Assembly: GCA_025200525.1 (NCBI GenBank)
Contig: CM045762.1
Span: 127,291,752 to 127,355,751, forward strand
Length of the DNA stretch: 64,000 bases
Direction of reading: 5' to 3'
Origin: Camellia lanceoleosa
Taxonomy: Eukaryota; Streptophyta; Magnoliopsida; Ericales; Theaceae
In this document: positions 22,926-34,908 of the stretch, in pieces
Position numbering within the stretch: position 1 is the first letter of the stretch
Layout of the letters: every line of letters begins with the position of its first letter
Notes under the pieces: generated by a model
Databases searched by the model: none
What the model was told of the DNA's origin: nothing
What the model saw: only the letters and a program-made list of their open reading frames with translations
Program-made: the position numbers and the translations under genes

Positions 22926-25900
22926 ATACTCCATTAAGTTCTAACTAAGATTTTTTGGACCTTCAAGTCCTATTCAATTTTTAATCGTTGGAATTGCCCT
23001 TAAAACAATGATTGTTCATCATTTATAATTATCTCTAAAGGAACATGATAATTTGACATTTATTTTGATTTTGAAAATTTTAAAACATCAACTTTCAAAT
23101 TGAAAAAACTATTAAAAAAAATTATATGCAAAAAAAAAAAAAAAAAAAAAAAATGAATCACTTTTTGAATAAATTGAAAAACCTGAATTATTTTTGTGCA
23201 AAAATGAAAATTTTGTATCTATAAAGGAGCATGATGATGGAACATTGATGTGCAAAACTCAAAAAAAAAAAAAATAATAATAATAATAATTAAAAATGAA
23301 AAAATTGATCATGTTTTCAGTTTTAAAACTTGAAAAAAACTGTTAATATTCTCGGTTTTATTGGATAGTTGAATCAAATCAATAAGTAGAAGAGTAAAAA
23401 CATTCAATCTCATGCTCTTATTTTTTCATCAGTTAGTGAAACAATTATCTAGAACATTACTATGCAAAATTAATAATGTTCTTAGTTTTAAAAATTAGAA
23501 GAAAAAAAAAACTGATAATATTCTTAATTTTACTAAATAGGACTTATTAATTTAAAATATCTTAAATAGGACTTGAATTACCATAACATTTGTAAATAAG
23601 ACTTTTAGGTAATTAACTCTTAAGATTATAGGGACAAAATGCCACAAGAACCAAAGTATAAGGACTACCATCATAATTTGCTCTAAAAACATGTAAAGCT
23701 ATTAAAACTAAAGAATTATTTTTACATGGAGACCAAAATACCATCTTAAAATACCATCTTTGTATTTTTGTCAATTTCACCCATTAATTAATTTCCCTTG
23801 TATTATTTTTTTTTATTATAAATGTAATTTTTTTTTAATTTGCAACACATAGTGATTATGTAATTCTAAATAAAGTATTTTTATTTATTTTTGTTTGAAC
23901 AAGCATTTTTACTTATTTGGTTTATTATTTTTTGAAATCAATTGAAATGTATTTTTATTTTTTGGTCATGGGATATGTGGCAATTATTTGAAGCAGAAGG
24001 TTTTCAATATTTATATCATCCAACGGCTAGAATTTGAAGGCCTTAATAGCTCCTAAAATGAAGGCTTCTCATTAACCAAGCATGAGACACTTATCATTCA
24101 TCCAATAGCCCTACCCTGCACCCAACAGCTGAGATTGAAAGGAGGTTATAACAGCCCTGGGGAATAATTAACAACTTGCATGGAAGAAGGAAGGTAATGA
24201 GATAGGTGTCAACTCAGGAGGCAGTCTAGCACCCCACTATCTACAAATCATGGAAATCATTTTGGAGGTGGTTGCTGATTTCCAGGAGGTCAGCCATGAT
24301 TTTCAAGAGGACTTGGCTACTATAAATACCTCATTTAAAGATGGAACAAACTCTAATCAGTCAACCATTCAATACAACTTAGTACATAGTTTAGTACTAT
24401 TTATCTTTAGTCTTAGCTCTAGTTTATCACTTCAATTAGCAGTGTAAAACATTTTTCTCAAAGTTCTAACCTTAGATCATAACATCTGTGTCAAACTAGT
24501 TGTTTTTGGCCGTCATAGGCATTGTTTTGGAACTTAGATTATGCTTACATTTCATTTTAACTCAATTTTATGTTTTCAAACTTGTTTTTATATTTTTATA
24601 CATTAAATCCAATGAATTTATAGAAGTATGTATTCTGGTGCTCATTCCCCCCTATTTACCTCTTTTTTTTACATTAAAAATTCTATGAAAATTTTAAGTC
24701 CTCTTAATTGAGGCAAAACAAGAATCTGGAGGTCTTTTATTCCTTTAAACCTCCTAATACCTCCTATTTTCAAACATCAAATATTTTTCAAACCCCATTT
24801 CACAACTTAGGTATTGTTGCCTTGACACCCTTGCACATCATTCTTTGTTTTAGCCAAAACTTATGTTTTAGTCAAAAGATATAATTTATATATTTTTTAC
24901 ACAAACAATTACTAAATTTTAAAAATAAATAAATACAAGTCAAAATTGTGACGAAAAAATACTTTTATTTATGAACCACAACCATGAGTTGGCATGGAAA
25001 ATGAGTACGAGATAGGAGAATCTGTTATTTGTGACCACGGTGTCTTTAATTGTAGGCAAAATGTCATATGTGTATAAAGGCTTACACCCTTTCTCTTTTG
25101 TTGATGTAAATCTTGATGACAGTTTTAATTTTTATTGTATTCCATGATTCTCATATATTGAATGGTCATCATATATATATATTACTTACCCAGAAAAGTT
25201 ATATATATATATATTTATGAGAGAGAGAGAGAGAGTCCATTCTATTGTTTTTTATTATTGCTTGTTATCACCATTTGAATTTATTTATCCCATGGGGGAT
25301 TTTATATTTTGAGAGCATTACAATTTGACAAGATGAACAAATCTCATCTTTGATAAAATTATTAACTCTCACTCTAAACATTCCTAACCTAAACTTAAAA
25401 GTTTTTATCACAAATTTCCTACTAGACAAATGGAGCAGAAAGGTAAGCGCAAGCTGAGGGAGAGAAAATTATGAAATAAGAAGAAAAAGCCACTGACGTT
25501 GTCCCACCCAATTTGTCAATATATATTATGGAGAAACAAAGAAAGAATAATAATAATAAGGTTGCAGGGAATGGGCTGGCAACAAACAAAAGAAAGAAAA
25601 AACATAAAGTAAAGAAAAGAATGTAATCAAAGGAAAAGATGGCATGGCATCACAACATATCTTAATCATTCAAAAAACCTAGGAGTATATTTGGTATGAT
25701 AGAATGAAATGAAATGGAAATGGAATGAGAGTAAAAATAGAATATAAGATTGCATGGAAAGGAATATCCATTCCCATTCCATTGTTTGGTTGACAACATA
25801 GAATGACATAGGAATAAAACGATAATTCTTATTCTTATGTTTGATTATACATATTAAACTCATAACATAAAATAAATTTTTATTATTTATTTATCTTTTT

Positions 25901-26620
25901 AACAAGTTAGTAACAAATAAATTAAAAATGTATGTAGATTGATAATATTAATAGTTGTGAAAGTGATGGTGCGAGTCATAGTAGTGGTGACAGTAGTGGT
26001 GGTGTTGGTGACAGTAACAGTGGTGACATCAGTGGCATCGGTGGTAGTGATAGCAATGATAGTGGGATGGTGGTAGTAGATTGGTGTGGCCTTAGTGGTG
26101 GTGGTAAGGTGGTGTTTGTGGTTGCGGTGGTGTTGTGCTAGCGGTACATAGTAGTGGCAACATCGGTAGTATAATGGTAGTAGTATAGTGGTGGTTGTGG
26201 CAGCAATAAGGTGGCAGTTGGCGGTGACAGTAGTGGTGCCTATTCTAATGAAATGACTACATTGGAATAGCCATTTGTTAGCAAAAAATTTGGTCTGGGC
26301 CAAGTCGACAGGGGTGATTCGACAGAGAAGCCAAACTTTTACAAACAACAACAAATCAAGCAATTGTGGTCTGAACGTTCTATGCCTTGACAGATTCAAG
26401 GACTTCTTTGGAGGCTGTAATCCCAAGAAACAAAAAGGAATAAACTGAAAATCAATTGTTGAACAAACAAACTTGGAATTTAATTAGTAAAATTAAACTT
26501 CCAGTTCAATGTACACGACAATCGACAGAGAATTCTTAGTTACAGAAACGGAACTACAGATAGACTATTCCTAAGTAAGAACTAACTAAGTTAAGTTACT
26601 CCTAATGCTATAAGGGCTGT
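22926..26620. other. AT-rich spacer with simple repeats; one LTR-like patch
   Basis: No coding domain was recognised. Simple repeats include a 25-base A run at 23129-23153, aat units near 23270, TA and GA runs at 25165-25235 and a GTGGTG-rich stretch at 25964-26240. At 24000-24480 a segment with catccaacggctag, a TATA-like ctataaatac (24320) and a downstream leader-like sequence resembles an LTR promoter region, but no ends were found. ORFs at 24250 and 25899 look non-genic. Confidence 0.4.
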
Positions 26621-26717
26621 AAATTTGTTTGAAGCCTCTTTCAAACTTCGAATTCCCAGCTTTTATATTGCTGGTCATCAAACTCCACTGCTGTTCTATT
26701 GCCACGTGAATGACACT

Positions 26718-27025
26718 TTTGGGCCGAATAAGCCTCCAAATTCAAGGCCCCATCCGTGCAAGACACGTTTGGGCCAAGTAAGTTTCCAGATTTGGAGGGC
26801 CCATCGTGGATCCCACGATTGGCCAAGATTGAAAGTCTTCAAATTCAGAGCCCCATCAGTGAAAAACACTTTGGGGCCGAGAAATTCTCCGGATTCGAAG
26901 TGCCCTTCATGGATCTCGTGATTGGCCAAGTAAAAGGCCTCCGAATTCGGAGCCCCATCCGTGCCAGACAAATTTGGGGTGAGTGAGCATCCAGATTCGG
27001 CGGGCGTTTCACGAGTAGTGATTAA
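26718..27025. repeat. Tandem repeat of about 51 bp, six units in alternating A/B forms
   Basis: Successive units begin gggccgaataag, gggccaagtaag, ggccaagattga, ggggccgagaaa, ggccaagtaaaa and ggggtgagtgag. Odd units contain (gccccatc.gtg), even units end in an (at)ctcgtgatt-like word, so the array is a two-type alternation. It lies just left of the antisense ORFs of the outer Tat element. ORFs on both strands here are by-products. Confidence 0.8.
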
Positions 27026-27116
27026 CAAGCATAAAGGCAATTGACGAAAGATAAACGTGGATTGATAATGTGCTTAAACATAAACTAAAACAATATGCAA
27101 ACATGTAAAATAATAC

Positions 27117-27126
27117 ATTTTATTGA
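27117..27126 (-). terminator. Candidate polyadenylation signal of outer antisense ORF copy 2
   Basis: The minus strand reads caataaaatg about 85 bases beyond the stop of the ORF at 27209. This is the canonical AATAAA hexamer at a plausible distance. Pattern only. Confidence 0.35.
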
Positions 27127-27208
27127 ATTAATTGATAAATACATAATTCGCTCCAAATCTACAATTAGAGCGGTACAATATGTTTAATTTTGTTCGGCAT
27201 CCCCCTTG

Positions 27209-28114
27209 TCATCGCTCCTCGACTTCGAAGGCTGAAAAGGGAAAATGACGACTCTGATACAATGGCGATGCCGAATCAACGCCAGTTACCCATAGAGCCT
27301 CTACGGCCTGGAGAGCCTTGATCCACCCGTGCCTAAATCCACGTTTCTCACATCGGTAGACCTCCTCGGCGAGCTTTTCCTTAGCCATCTGCATCCTAAC
27401 TTTCCGGCCATCGTGGAAGCCTTGCTCATAAGATCTGGTCTTCGCGGCCTCCATCGCAAACATGCTCGCCGTATCGCGATCGGCAATTGTGTGACTTATG
27501 AGCCGTTGGGTCACCCTTTCCTCCACGATCGGGTTAGACTGGCTGGCCAAATGTGTCTCAGCAGTTTTGGCCTTTTCCAGTTCATACTCGTCCTTCTCCG
27601 CGCGAGCTTCCAAGTTTTGAATGCGCTCATTCTTCTGCTCTATCTCCTGCCACGCGGCATGTAGACACATGTCGACTTCATAGGCAGTATACAACCCTTT
27701 CACTGCTCCATGGATACCCTCCCGAAACACTTCAAAATCATGTCGACCGACCATCGACTGCTGGACTTCTGGTGGAAAAATATGTCAAGCGAACTCGATT
27801 GCCACATTTGGGTCGTGAACAATTGAATCTGCTTCCATCATCGGTTTATTCCCCACAAAAACCGCAAAACTCAACGGGCGCGGTGTCACGCCAGATTCAC
27901 CTCTCGGTCACGGTCGAGGGGAGTTTCCCCGTTGCTGTTTCTCCCTTTTAGGAGACCTACTTCGACGACATGGGGACTGATGTTTTTTCCACTCCCTCGA
28001 CGTCCTGTTTCCCGTGAGTATGGGCTCGCCACTTCGATTCATCTCTGTATCTAGCTCAGCTAATGTCCTCCATTCTCCTCTGCTGTTGAAGAATAGTCTA
28101 TTTAATATTCGCAC
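27209..28114 (-). pseudogene. Outer element antisense ORF, copy 2 (C-terminal half)
   Basis: Minus-strand reading gives a basic segment (REWKKHQSPCRRSRSPKREK, in 27908-28114), then after stops a segment with DSIVHDPNVAIEFA, a TGA, and HIFPPEVQQSMVG. From 27754 a coiled-coil ORF follows, ending in KRGFRHGWIKALQAVEALW. The DP.VA block, the coiled coil and the RGF(R/K)H.W.KAL block match, in order, copy 1 at 28830-30343, so this is a second, diverged copy of the same gene family. The N-terminal domain was not found. At least two stops make it a pseudogene. Confidence 0.65.
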
Positions 28115-28268
28115 TTATCTAACCTTCCTTAACAGACCGGTTTGAGTAGTCTGGGCACACTAATGGGACCTACGCGCATGAGACATACCCCATTTATTGC
28201 TTATGGGTGCAGCACCTCCAAGGCGATCTCATTAATGCTAAACTTCAAAAGCCTCACGCCAGATTAAT

Positions 28269-28457
28269 TAATCTTATTCGGCATTCCAGTTCATGCATTG
28301 GCTGGGGCAAGGGCAAATTAATCAATCTAATCGGCCAAATATCTAAGCTTGGCACCGATCTACTTATGTGACAGCCACTCCATGAACTAATAGCATTCAG
28401 TATTCCAATTCATGCATTGGCTGGGGCAAGGGCAGATTAATCAATCTAATCAGCCAA
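28269..28457. repeat. Direct repeat of about 63 bp
   Basis: A segment containing catgcattggctggggcaag and attaatcaatctaatc occurs at about 28269-28339 and again at about 28395-28457, roughly 125 bases apart. It lies between the two antisense ORF copies. Confidence 0.85.
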
Positions 28458-28829
28458 ACGACAGGCCCTGAACCAATTTACTTGTTCGGCTAAAGTAAGG
28501 TTAAATTAATTGCCAAGTTACACTGTTATCTAATTGGTATCCATACAGTGGGATATTTAATTTACTCATGTCATGATCCTACTTCCTATCGGATCGATAG
28601 TTAGCATACACAATAGACAGTAATCATTTTATCCAAAGCAATGAAAAGCAAAACTCTTCATTAATATCAAAAATTACGTATAGCTAATAGTGAAATGAAA
28701 GGGAAATTTTCATTAATAAATTGAGCGCAGATAGTAGCTAATTTATACATGAAAATTACCTTGAACTACCAAGAAATCTGCTAAAAAAAATTACAATTAT
28801 TCATGAAAGATGCCTAACAAAAATCAGAA

Positions 28830-30343
28830 TGTCAGCCAAGTCAGCCTTCAGGGTCAAACACTAGCGACTCAACATCCACCTGCTCGAACGGAATCGACTG
28901 GGCCAATGTCACATTTGTAGTAGCAAGGGCTTTGAGCTAGCTGTGTTTGAAGCCCCGATTCTCGAACTTGGGGACTTCCTCCACATAGCTCTCCAACATG
29001 GCATCCTACCCAGCTTGGAACGCTTTAGCAAACTCGGAGTTGACTTGCTCCTTCGCCTTCTTCGATTTTACCAAGTCGGCTTCCAGCTTGGCAATCACCT
29101 CCTTGGCTAATGTGAGTGCGTCCTTGCTCGCATTTGCCCTTTCCTTGGTGGCCAATCTGAGCTGGTCAGAACCCCGCACCTTTTCAGCCTCAGCTTCAGC
29201 CCTCAAACTTTGCTCTGCCGCCTCGCGCTCAGCCCTTTAAGCGGCCTCCATAGTCTTTCCCTTCTCGCTTTCAATCTCCGTCCTCAGAAAGCCAATCTAT
29301 TCAATAGCATCGTGTTGACAGCGGCCTATCACGACTATTCTTCCCGCCACCTGCAAAATAGGGAATTAAAATAAAAACATAATAGCAATAATAATATAGG
29401 CGGAAGGCAGCAAACAACGATCAAGTCATGTACCAGTATGGCCGACTAAGCAGCTAATGCTATCTTATCAAGTTAGGTTTCGTTCGAAAAGTTGCCCTGT
29501 CAGCCGGCAGTGAAATTGAGGAGGCCATACTCAAGGCCACGGCTGGATCTTTAAGAGCCGATGCGTCAAAGGAAATCGGCACGTTTTTTTTATCCTTGGT
29601 TGAACCACGAATGGCACAACCAAGTCCGACTCCTCTATGCGCGGCCGTTCGTCCACAATTGAGTCTAATTCTTTCATGCACGGCCACTTGTTGGTTGGGA
29701 ATCCCTCGAAGCCGACTTCGCTCTCGGCAGGACATTTCTCCCCCCTCTGATCGCTACCTTCACTCACTCATTCAATTGGCCTCTCCATCTCGGCAGTCTC
29801 AATTTGAGCCGTCTCTTCCAAAACAACTGGTGGAGAAGACTCAGTCGCGGCAGCAGGTTCAGAACGGAGGGTCTCGGCCCTCCTCCGGGTAGCCATCCAT
29901 TCGGCATTTTTCGTCTTGGCAAGTTGCGTAAGTGATAACCCAGTCAAATCTTCATGGTACGCGCTGGGAAGGTCCCCTAAGCCTGTAAAGATGTCTTCGA
30001 AAAAGACGTCCCCTCGGCCAAAGGTGGACGGAGGGTTGGATGAATTGAGGCCGGCTTCCACAAAGGCCAACTTTAAAGCCTCGTCAACCTCGGCTTCAGA
30101 CTGGCTTGACTCCTCAACGACCTCTTCGGCTACTTTCACTTGCTCCGAATCGGATGCCTCCAAACCAACTTGCCTCAAGTTTTTGAAGTTGGTTAAAGTA
30201 AGGGCCGTAGGATACTCTTCGCCCCTTGGAACCGGAATGTTGTCTGCTGTCGAAAACATCATATACGTCAGCTCATATCGAAGAAGAATGTGGGTCGCCC
30301 TTCTTTGTTTCTAAAGGCTTGGATGGCCGAAGTATTGGAGCGC
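28830..30343 (-). pseudogene. Outer element antisense ORF, copy 1, 3' part (left of the insertion)
   Basis: Directly left of the main element the minus frame reads ALQYFGHPSL, hits a TAG (30311-30313), and continues in the same frame into the 165-codon ORF 29768-30262, an acidic linker-like region. After a TGA the same frame continues to about 29590. There a run of eight T marks a frameshift into KDPAVALSMASSISLPAD (29460-29735). A likely intron ends at ttttgcag|gtggcgg near 29350. It is followed by a coiled coil (29006-29206) and an RGFKHSWLKAL block near 28940. This layout matches plant proteins annotated as putative gypsy-type transposase. Several stops and one frameshift show decay. Confidence 0.7.
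30339..30343 (+). repeat. Target-site duplication AGCGC, left copy
   Basis: The five bases before the LTR start are AGCGC, identical to those after the other LTR (52922-52926). This proves that 30344-52921 is one insertion unit. Confidence 0.95.
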
Positions 30344-33300
30344 TGTAGACACAGCATTTCTGACCATTCTCAAGACTTGGACGTCACCACTTGAACACTC
30401 AATGATCATCCATGTCTGTGTTCGTCTTGAGTTCCCGGAGGTCTTGGCTACACGCCTTGCCTCAGGATCTCTCGACTCGATTGTTTCGTGTCTGGTTTTG
30501 CACCAAACACTTGTATTTTGCCTTGGAGGGGCAGGGAATGGCTTGTGGGCCATCCCCACACTCCACCGGCCAAGGCTTGAAGCCACCAGCTGTGTTTTGT
30601 AGCCACCGGCCAAATGTTTGGCCGGCCGTCACTATAGATGGCCGGCCGACTATCTTTCTTTGGTCAATTTCACTTTTGGCCAGCCAACTACTGTGCTTCT
30701 GCTTTTGCAAATATTTTTGGGCAGCTGGCATATACTGTCACCCCCTCCATACACGTGTATGGAGGGATTGCCCTCTTGTTAGCTTCCTTTGGAAGCTTTA
30801 CAAGACATATTGTCTATAAAAGAGGGTCTTCTCTCCCTCTTTGAGGAGGTTAGACATTTTTAGACAACATTTTCAGAGCTTGAGTTCTAGGGTTAGGGTT
30901 AGCATATATCCTATCTCTATATCTCTCTTTCTGTATTTTGTGTGTGTTTTGCCTTAGTTTTGCACACAAACACCCACCATCACACCTTTTCTTGGAGCTG
31001 AGGCCCTTGAGGGTTGTTTTTGGGGTTTCGGATCTGGTTTGAGCTTGAAGAACCAGTTAGTCCACCATTGGTGAAGAAGGTCTACAAGGGTGAGAAACTT
31101 GTCCCTTTATTTCCCATTTTTGCATAGCTTATTTGCCTATCTTTCATCTGTTTTTGGGCTTAGTGTATAACATAAAAAAGTTCTGTTTTTTAGCCCTCTA
31201 AATAGTTGGTTAAGGGTGCTTTGGCATTTGGGGTTGTTTGACCCCTCTTAAGCCTTGAAAGGCCCCATTTTGTGCCATTTTGGTTGAGCACGAGGACCAT
31301 GGTGTTTAGGCCTCTTCACCACTGAAATCTTGAGGGATTTTAGAGGTGAGAATGGTGCCTTGAGGTCCTAGGAAGGAGAGGGCCACCCCCTCTCCTTGTT
31401 GTCCTTGAAAAGGGCCATTTTTGCCTCTTGAGGGAGCACCATGTTTAAGTGTATGTTGACCATGCCTTAGCTATTTTTCATGCTTATTATGTCATAATAT
31501 AGCATTGTTGTATGTTGGTTTTGGTATACCATGCTTGCTTAGCATACATGCCTTGTAATGCCTTGTTTTAGCCTTAACATGTCTTATGCTTTGAGTCCTT
31601 ATCCAAGCATATTTAGGCCTAGCTTTGTGAAGCCTTTATGTTTATTTTTCCATGTTTAAGGTCTATCCTTGGCTGTTTTGGTCAATCACAATATGTATTG
31701 CATAGCTCCTTTGCATTTCTATCTTGTAGCCTTAAGTGTGTGAGTGTGTAGCATGCATTGCTTGCATCATTTCAGTGATTTGGAACCATGTAACATGCCA
31801 TTTTAGTCCATTTAACATACTTGTATGCTTGCCTTTAATGCCTCTTTGATGCTTTGGAAGCTTGTGTTGTATGCTCCATGTTTTGGGCAATTATGCATAC
31901 TTTTAGATTTGAGTCACTTAGATGCCATCTAGATGTCCCTTTGGCATTGTCTAGGTCTACCTTGAACCTATTTTAAGTCCTCTTGGCCTTGTGAGGCTTG
32001 GTTGACTTAGTCATGGTTTAAGTCTTCTTGGCTTGCCCCAAGTATTTGAACCTTAATTGCATGCCATGCTTGTCTTGTTCATTTGGTTTGGCACCATTTT
32101 AGCATGATTTCAGAGCTTTTCATTGCATGCTAATTGTCCATATTTGCATCTTCTTAAGTGTGCTTAGAAGTTGCTCTTTATGCTTGAATGTTGGTCCATG
32201 TTTTCATGGATGTTTGTGTGTTGCATCTCACTTCCATAGCATATTGGCCACTGTTTTAGGCTTGTTTGAGAGTTGCCTAAATTTGTTCAAGTCCATCCCT
32301 TTGTTTGTTGCATGCACTCCTTGTATGTTGTAGCATATTGGTGAGTTGTTGCATGATTGAAATTGTATGATTGAATGAAGTCACATGTTGGCTTGCATGC
32401 TTGAATGCCCACATTATGCCTTGCATACTTGTTGGTTGCACTGTCTCATGCCTTGCATGCCTTGTATGCTTGTTCGCATTTTCATGTTGCATACTAGTCA
32501 ACATGCTTAGGATTGCATTGCATGAGTATGCATGCTAGACCTCCTGAAGTGAGTATGATAGAGGTTGGGCCTTCTTGTGTGTTTATTTGGTTTGCATTTC
32601 ATTTGAAATTGAAGTTGCATGCTTGGTCTCTTGGGTCATCACCCATTGAAATGCGCGATTGGTGGTCCGAGAACCAAGGTTCATGTCCCTTTGAGTCATA
32701 AACATGATAAGGGATGTGTTAGTGCACATATTTGCTTGAAATGCATTGCCATGCCAAGTTTTGCCCTCTGCTGCTGTCAAACACAGATTCTACAGAAAGA
32801 TTTGGCCGGCCGGCCATCTTCAGTGCCGACCGGCCACCATTGTTGGCCGATGGATCATATTCGTGGCCGGTGATCAATCCCTTCAGCCGGTGGTGTTCCC
32901 TAGCATCCAGAGAGCAAACCCTGAGACTTTGGTAGTCATCAGAGGAGCAGAGCAGGGAAAACAGAGGCATCTTGAGCATGGCAGTGGATTTCCGGGCGGA
33001 ACCGAGTGTGTATGCATTGAGCCCTCTCCCCGAGGCTGTTGTTTACTGCTTTCTTAGATTAATTAATTTGCTTAATTAATTTAATTGTCTATAATATTTA
33101 ATTAGCTAGTTGGTTAGTTAAATTGTATTATTCTTTTGGTCCCTCCGAGCGAGGGCAAATTTGTAATAAGTGTGGGTGCGTGTATGCATGTCTTCCAACC
33201 CCCACTTATTTCTCCCTTTTACTTACCTGGTTTTGATGGTTAGTATTAGGACATGTTTACTTTAGCATACCTTATGCCATGCATGCGTGCATCATTCATC

Positions 33301-34237
33301 AGTATTGCATACATCGGGCTCGGCGCATCATGCTAACTGCATAAGTGCTTCAAATCTAACTTGAATACGTGCTATCTGTGCATTTTCACATGTCATCCTT
33401 AGATTAGCTGAGCCTACTCTAATGACATTTTGCATGTGTTGCATTAGCCAGTTTAAACATGAGCTAGGATCATGCATATGATTGCTAACTAGTTTCTGTT
33501 TTGGCTTGGAGTACTAGGTGAGCTTTTTATGCTTTAGCATACCGCATGCGTGTGAGTGTTGCCATGATAGCATGATTACCATGCGGCTAGCTGCTTATAT
33601 GATATAACTGCTTGAATGCCTGTGGATGGAGGTTGAATTACCTAAATTGGAATAATGCATCAAAACTGTGAGATTTAAGCCCATTCGAATAGTGGCAAAA
33701 CCATCTTTTCTAAAGCCCACTTGAGGGTAGCAAAAACCCGCATTTGAGCCTACTTGCAAGTAGCAAGCCATTTCCAAAACAAGCATGCAATGTTTTGTTC
33801 CAATTTAGGCGATTTGGTCTATATTTGTTTGCTGTGCGCATAACATAGTAATTCTAGGTTAATAACCGGAATAAGAACGCTTAACGTTTTCAAAATTAGA
33901 TATCACGGTTAGTAGAGGCTAATCTTTAGATCGGGCGAGAGGGGGTGCTCATAGCTGACCTTCTCCAATTGTACCCAAGTTCCCGAGCCGAGGCAACTTT
34001 GGTGATGACAAACACGTGGCCTTTGGCATTGAGTCAGGGTTTCCTAAATTCCCCCATTAAAAAAATATTTAGGTGGCGACTCTGTATCTGGCAAAGCAGT
34101 CCATGTTGGCACTTCTTTACAAAATCTGTTTTCATAAAACGATTTGCCAGATTTGGACTCTTTGGTTCAAATTAAGAACCGTGACAAAATTGAGTCCGAA
34201 CTGTAACCCGGTGAGGTCCCCTCGCGGGCTTGTTACT
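30344..34237 (+). repeat. 5' LTR of the main element (3.9 kb)
   Basis: It starts TGTAGACAC and ends GGCTTGTTACT, where the partner LTR has ...TTACA. Relative to the 3' LTR it has a short extra GGCCGG-containing segment near 30623-30642. A TATA-like ctataaaagag lies at 30814. GGCCGG-rich clusters occur near both ends (30560-30660 and 32800-32890). The ORFs within it show no domain and are mirrored in the other LTR. Confidence 0.95.
30814..30824 (+). promoter_or_regulatory. TATA box of the 5' LTR
   Basis: The word ctataaaagag sits about 470 bases into the LTR, followed by a leader-like, CT-rich region. The same word is at 49488-49498 in the 3' LTR, and element 1 has ttataaatagag at the matching position. 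Confidence 0.6.
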
Positions 34238-34242
34238 GTTTC

Positions 34243-34257
34243 TGGCGACTCCGCTGG
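34243..34257 (+). promoter_or_regulatory. Primer binding site, arginine-tRNA type
   Basis: The sequence tggcgactccgctgg lies five bases past the LTR. The same site is typical of Ogre-like Tat elements, where it pairs with the 3' end of a tRNA-Arg. Confidence 0.85.
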
Positions 34258-34908
34258 CAATTTAGAGAGCTTGACTCGAACTCGTGATATCCTGTTTTGA
34301 TTTCACTTATGTGTTTCTTTGCATTGCATGTGCATTGGTGCGCCTAGGACACCGTGTTTGCCATCTACCATTCCTGAACGGTTTGCCGGAGGCTTGTCTT
34401 GTCAAGACATGACCATAAGGCTGACCGGTTGTGGGCTCTGATAGTATGGGAACACAAACCCCGGTTTTACCGAGGCACCCTTTTCGACCATTCGACCTAG
34501 TGCATATCGAAATCCATAGTGACCATTCCAAGCTAGGACAGGTTGTTTAGCCGATGTTAGGTTGTTTGAAAATGGCTGCGTGCGTAGTAAAACCTTAGCT
34601 CTTGACAAAATAGGACAGGGAAATCCGACCCCAACATAGGGGTGTTGTGGTTCTCTTTTACTTGCTATGTGCTTTTAGAGTGTATCTCTACAGGAACGCG
34701 TATATCAATTTGTAACTTTGAGTATCGGGCCCGAGGGCACCAGTGTCAGTTTGGGAGAATCAGTTATATCTGTGGGTATCTGATTCAGTATTTTGAGGCA
34801 GTGATTTTGGGAAACGGTGATCAGCAGTAGAGTACAGTCGTTCGGCTATACCTGTGTTCGTTCCGTTTGGGTTGAAATGCTGCTTGTGTTTCTTTTCAGT
34901 TCAAAGAG

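Noticed and set aside
25899..26426. 175-residue Thr/His-rich minus-strand ORF
   Set aside because: It reads the complement of a GTGGTG-rich simple-sequence stretch; no domain was seen.
30402..30844. Several overlapping ORFs on both strands near the LTR start
   Set aside because: They recur in the 3' LTR, lie in non-coding U3 sequence and show no domain.
32277..33057. ORFs of 60-103 residues in the 5' LTR, repeated near 50960-51762
   Set aside because: Both copies are LTR sequence with frame differences; no known protein is resembled.
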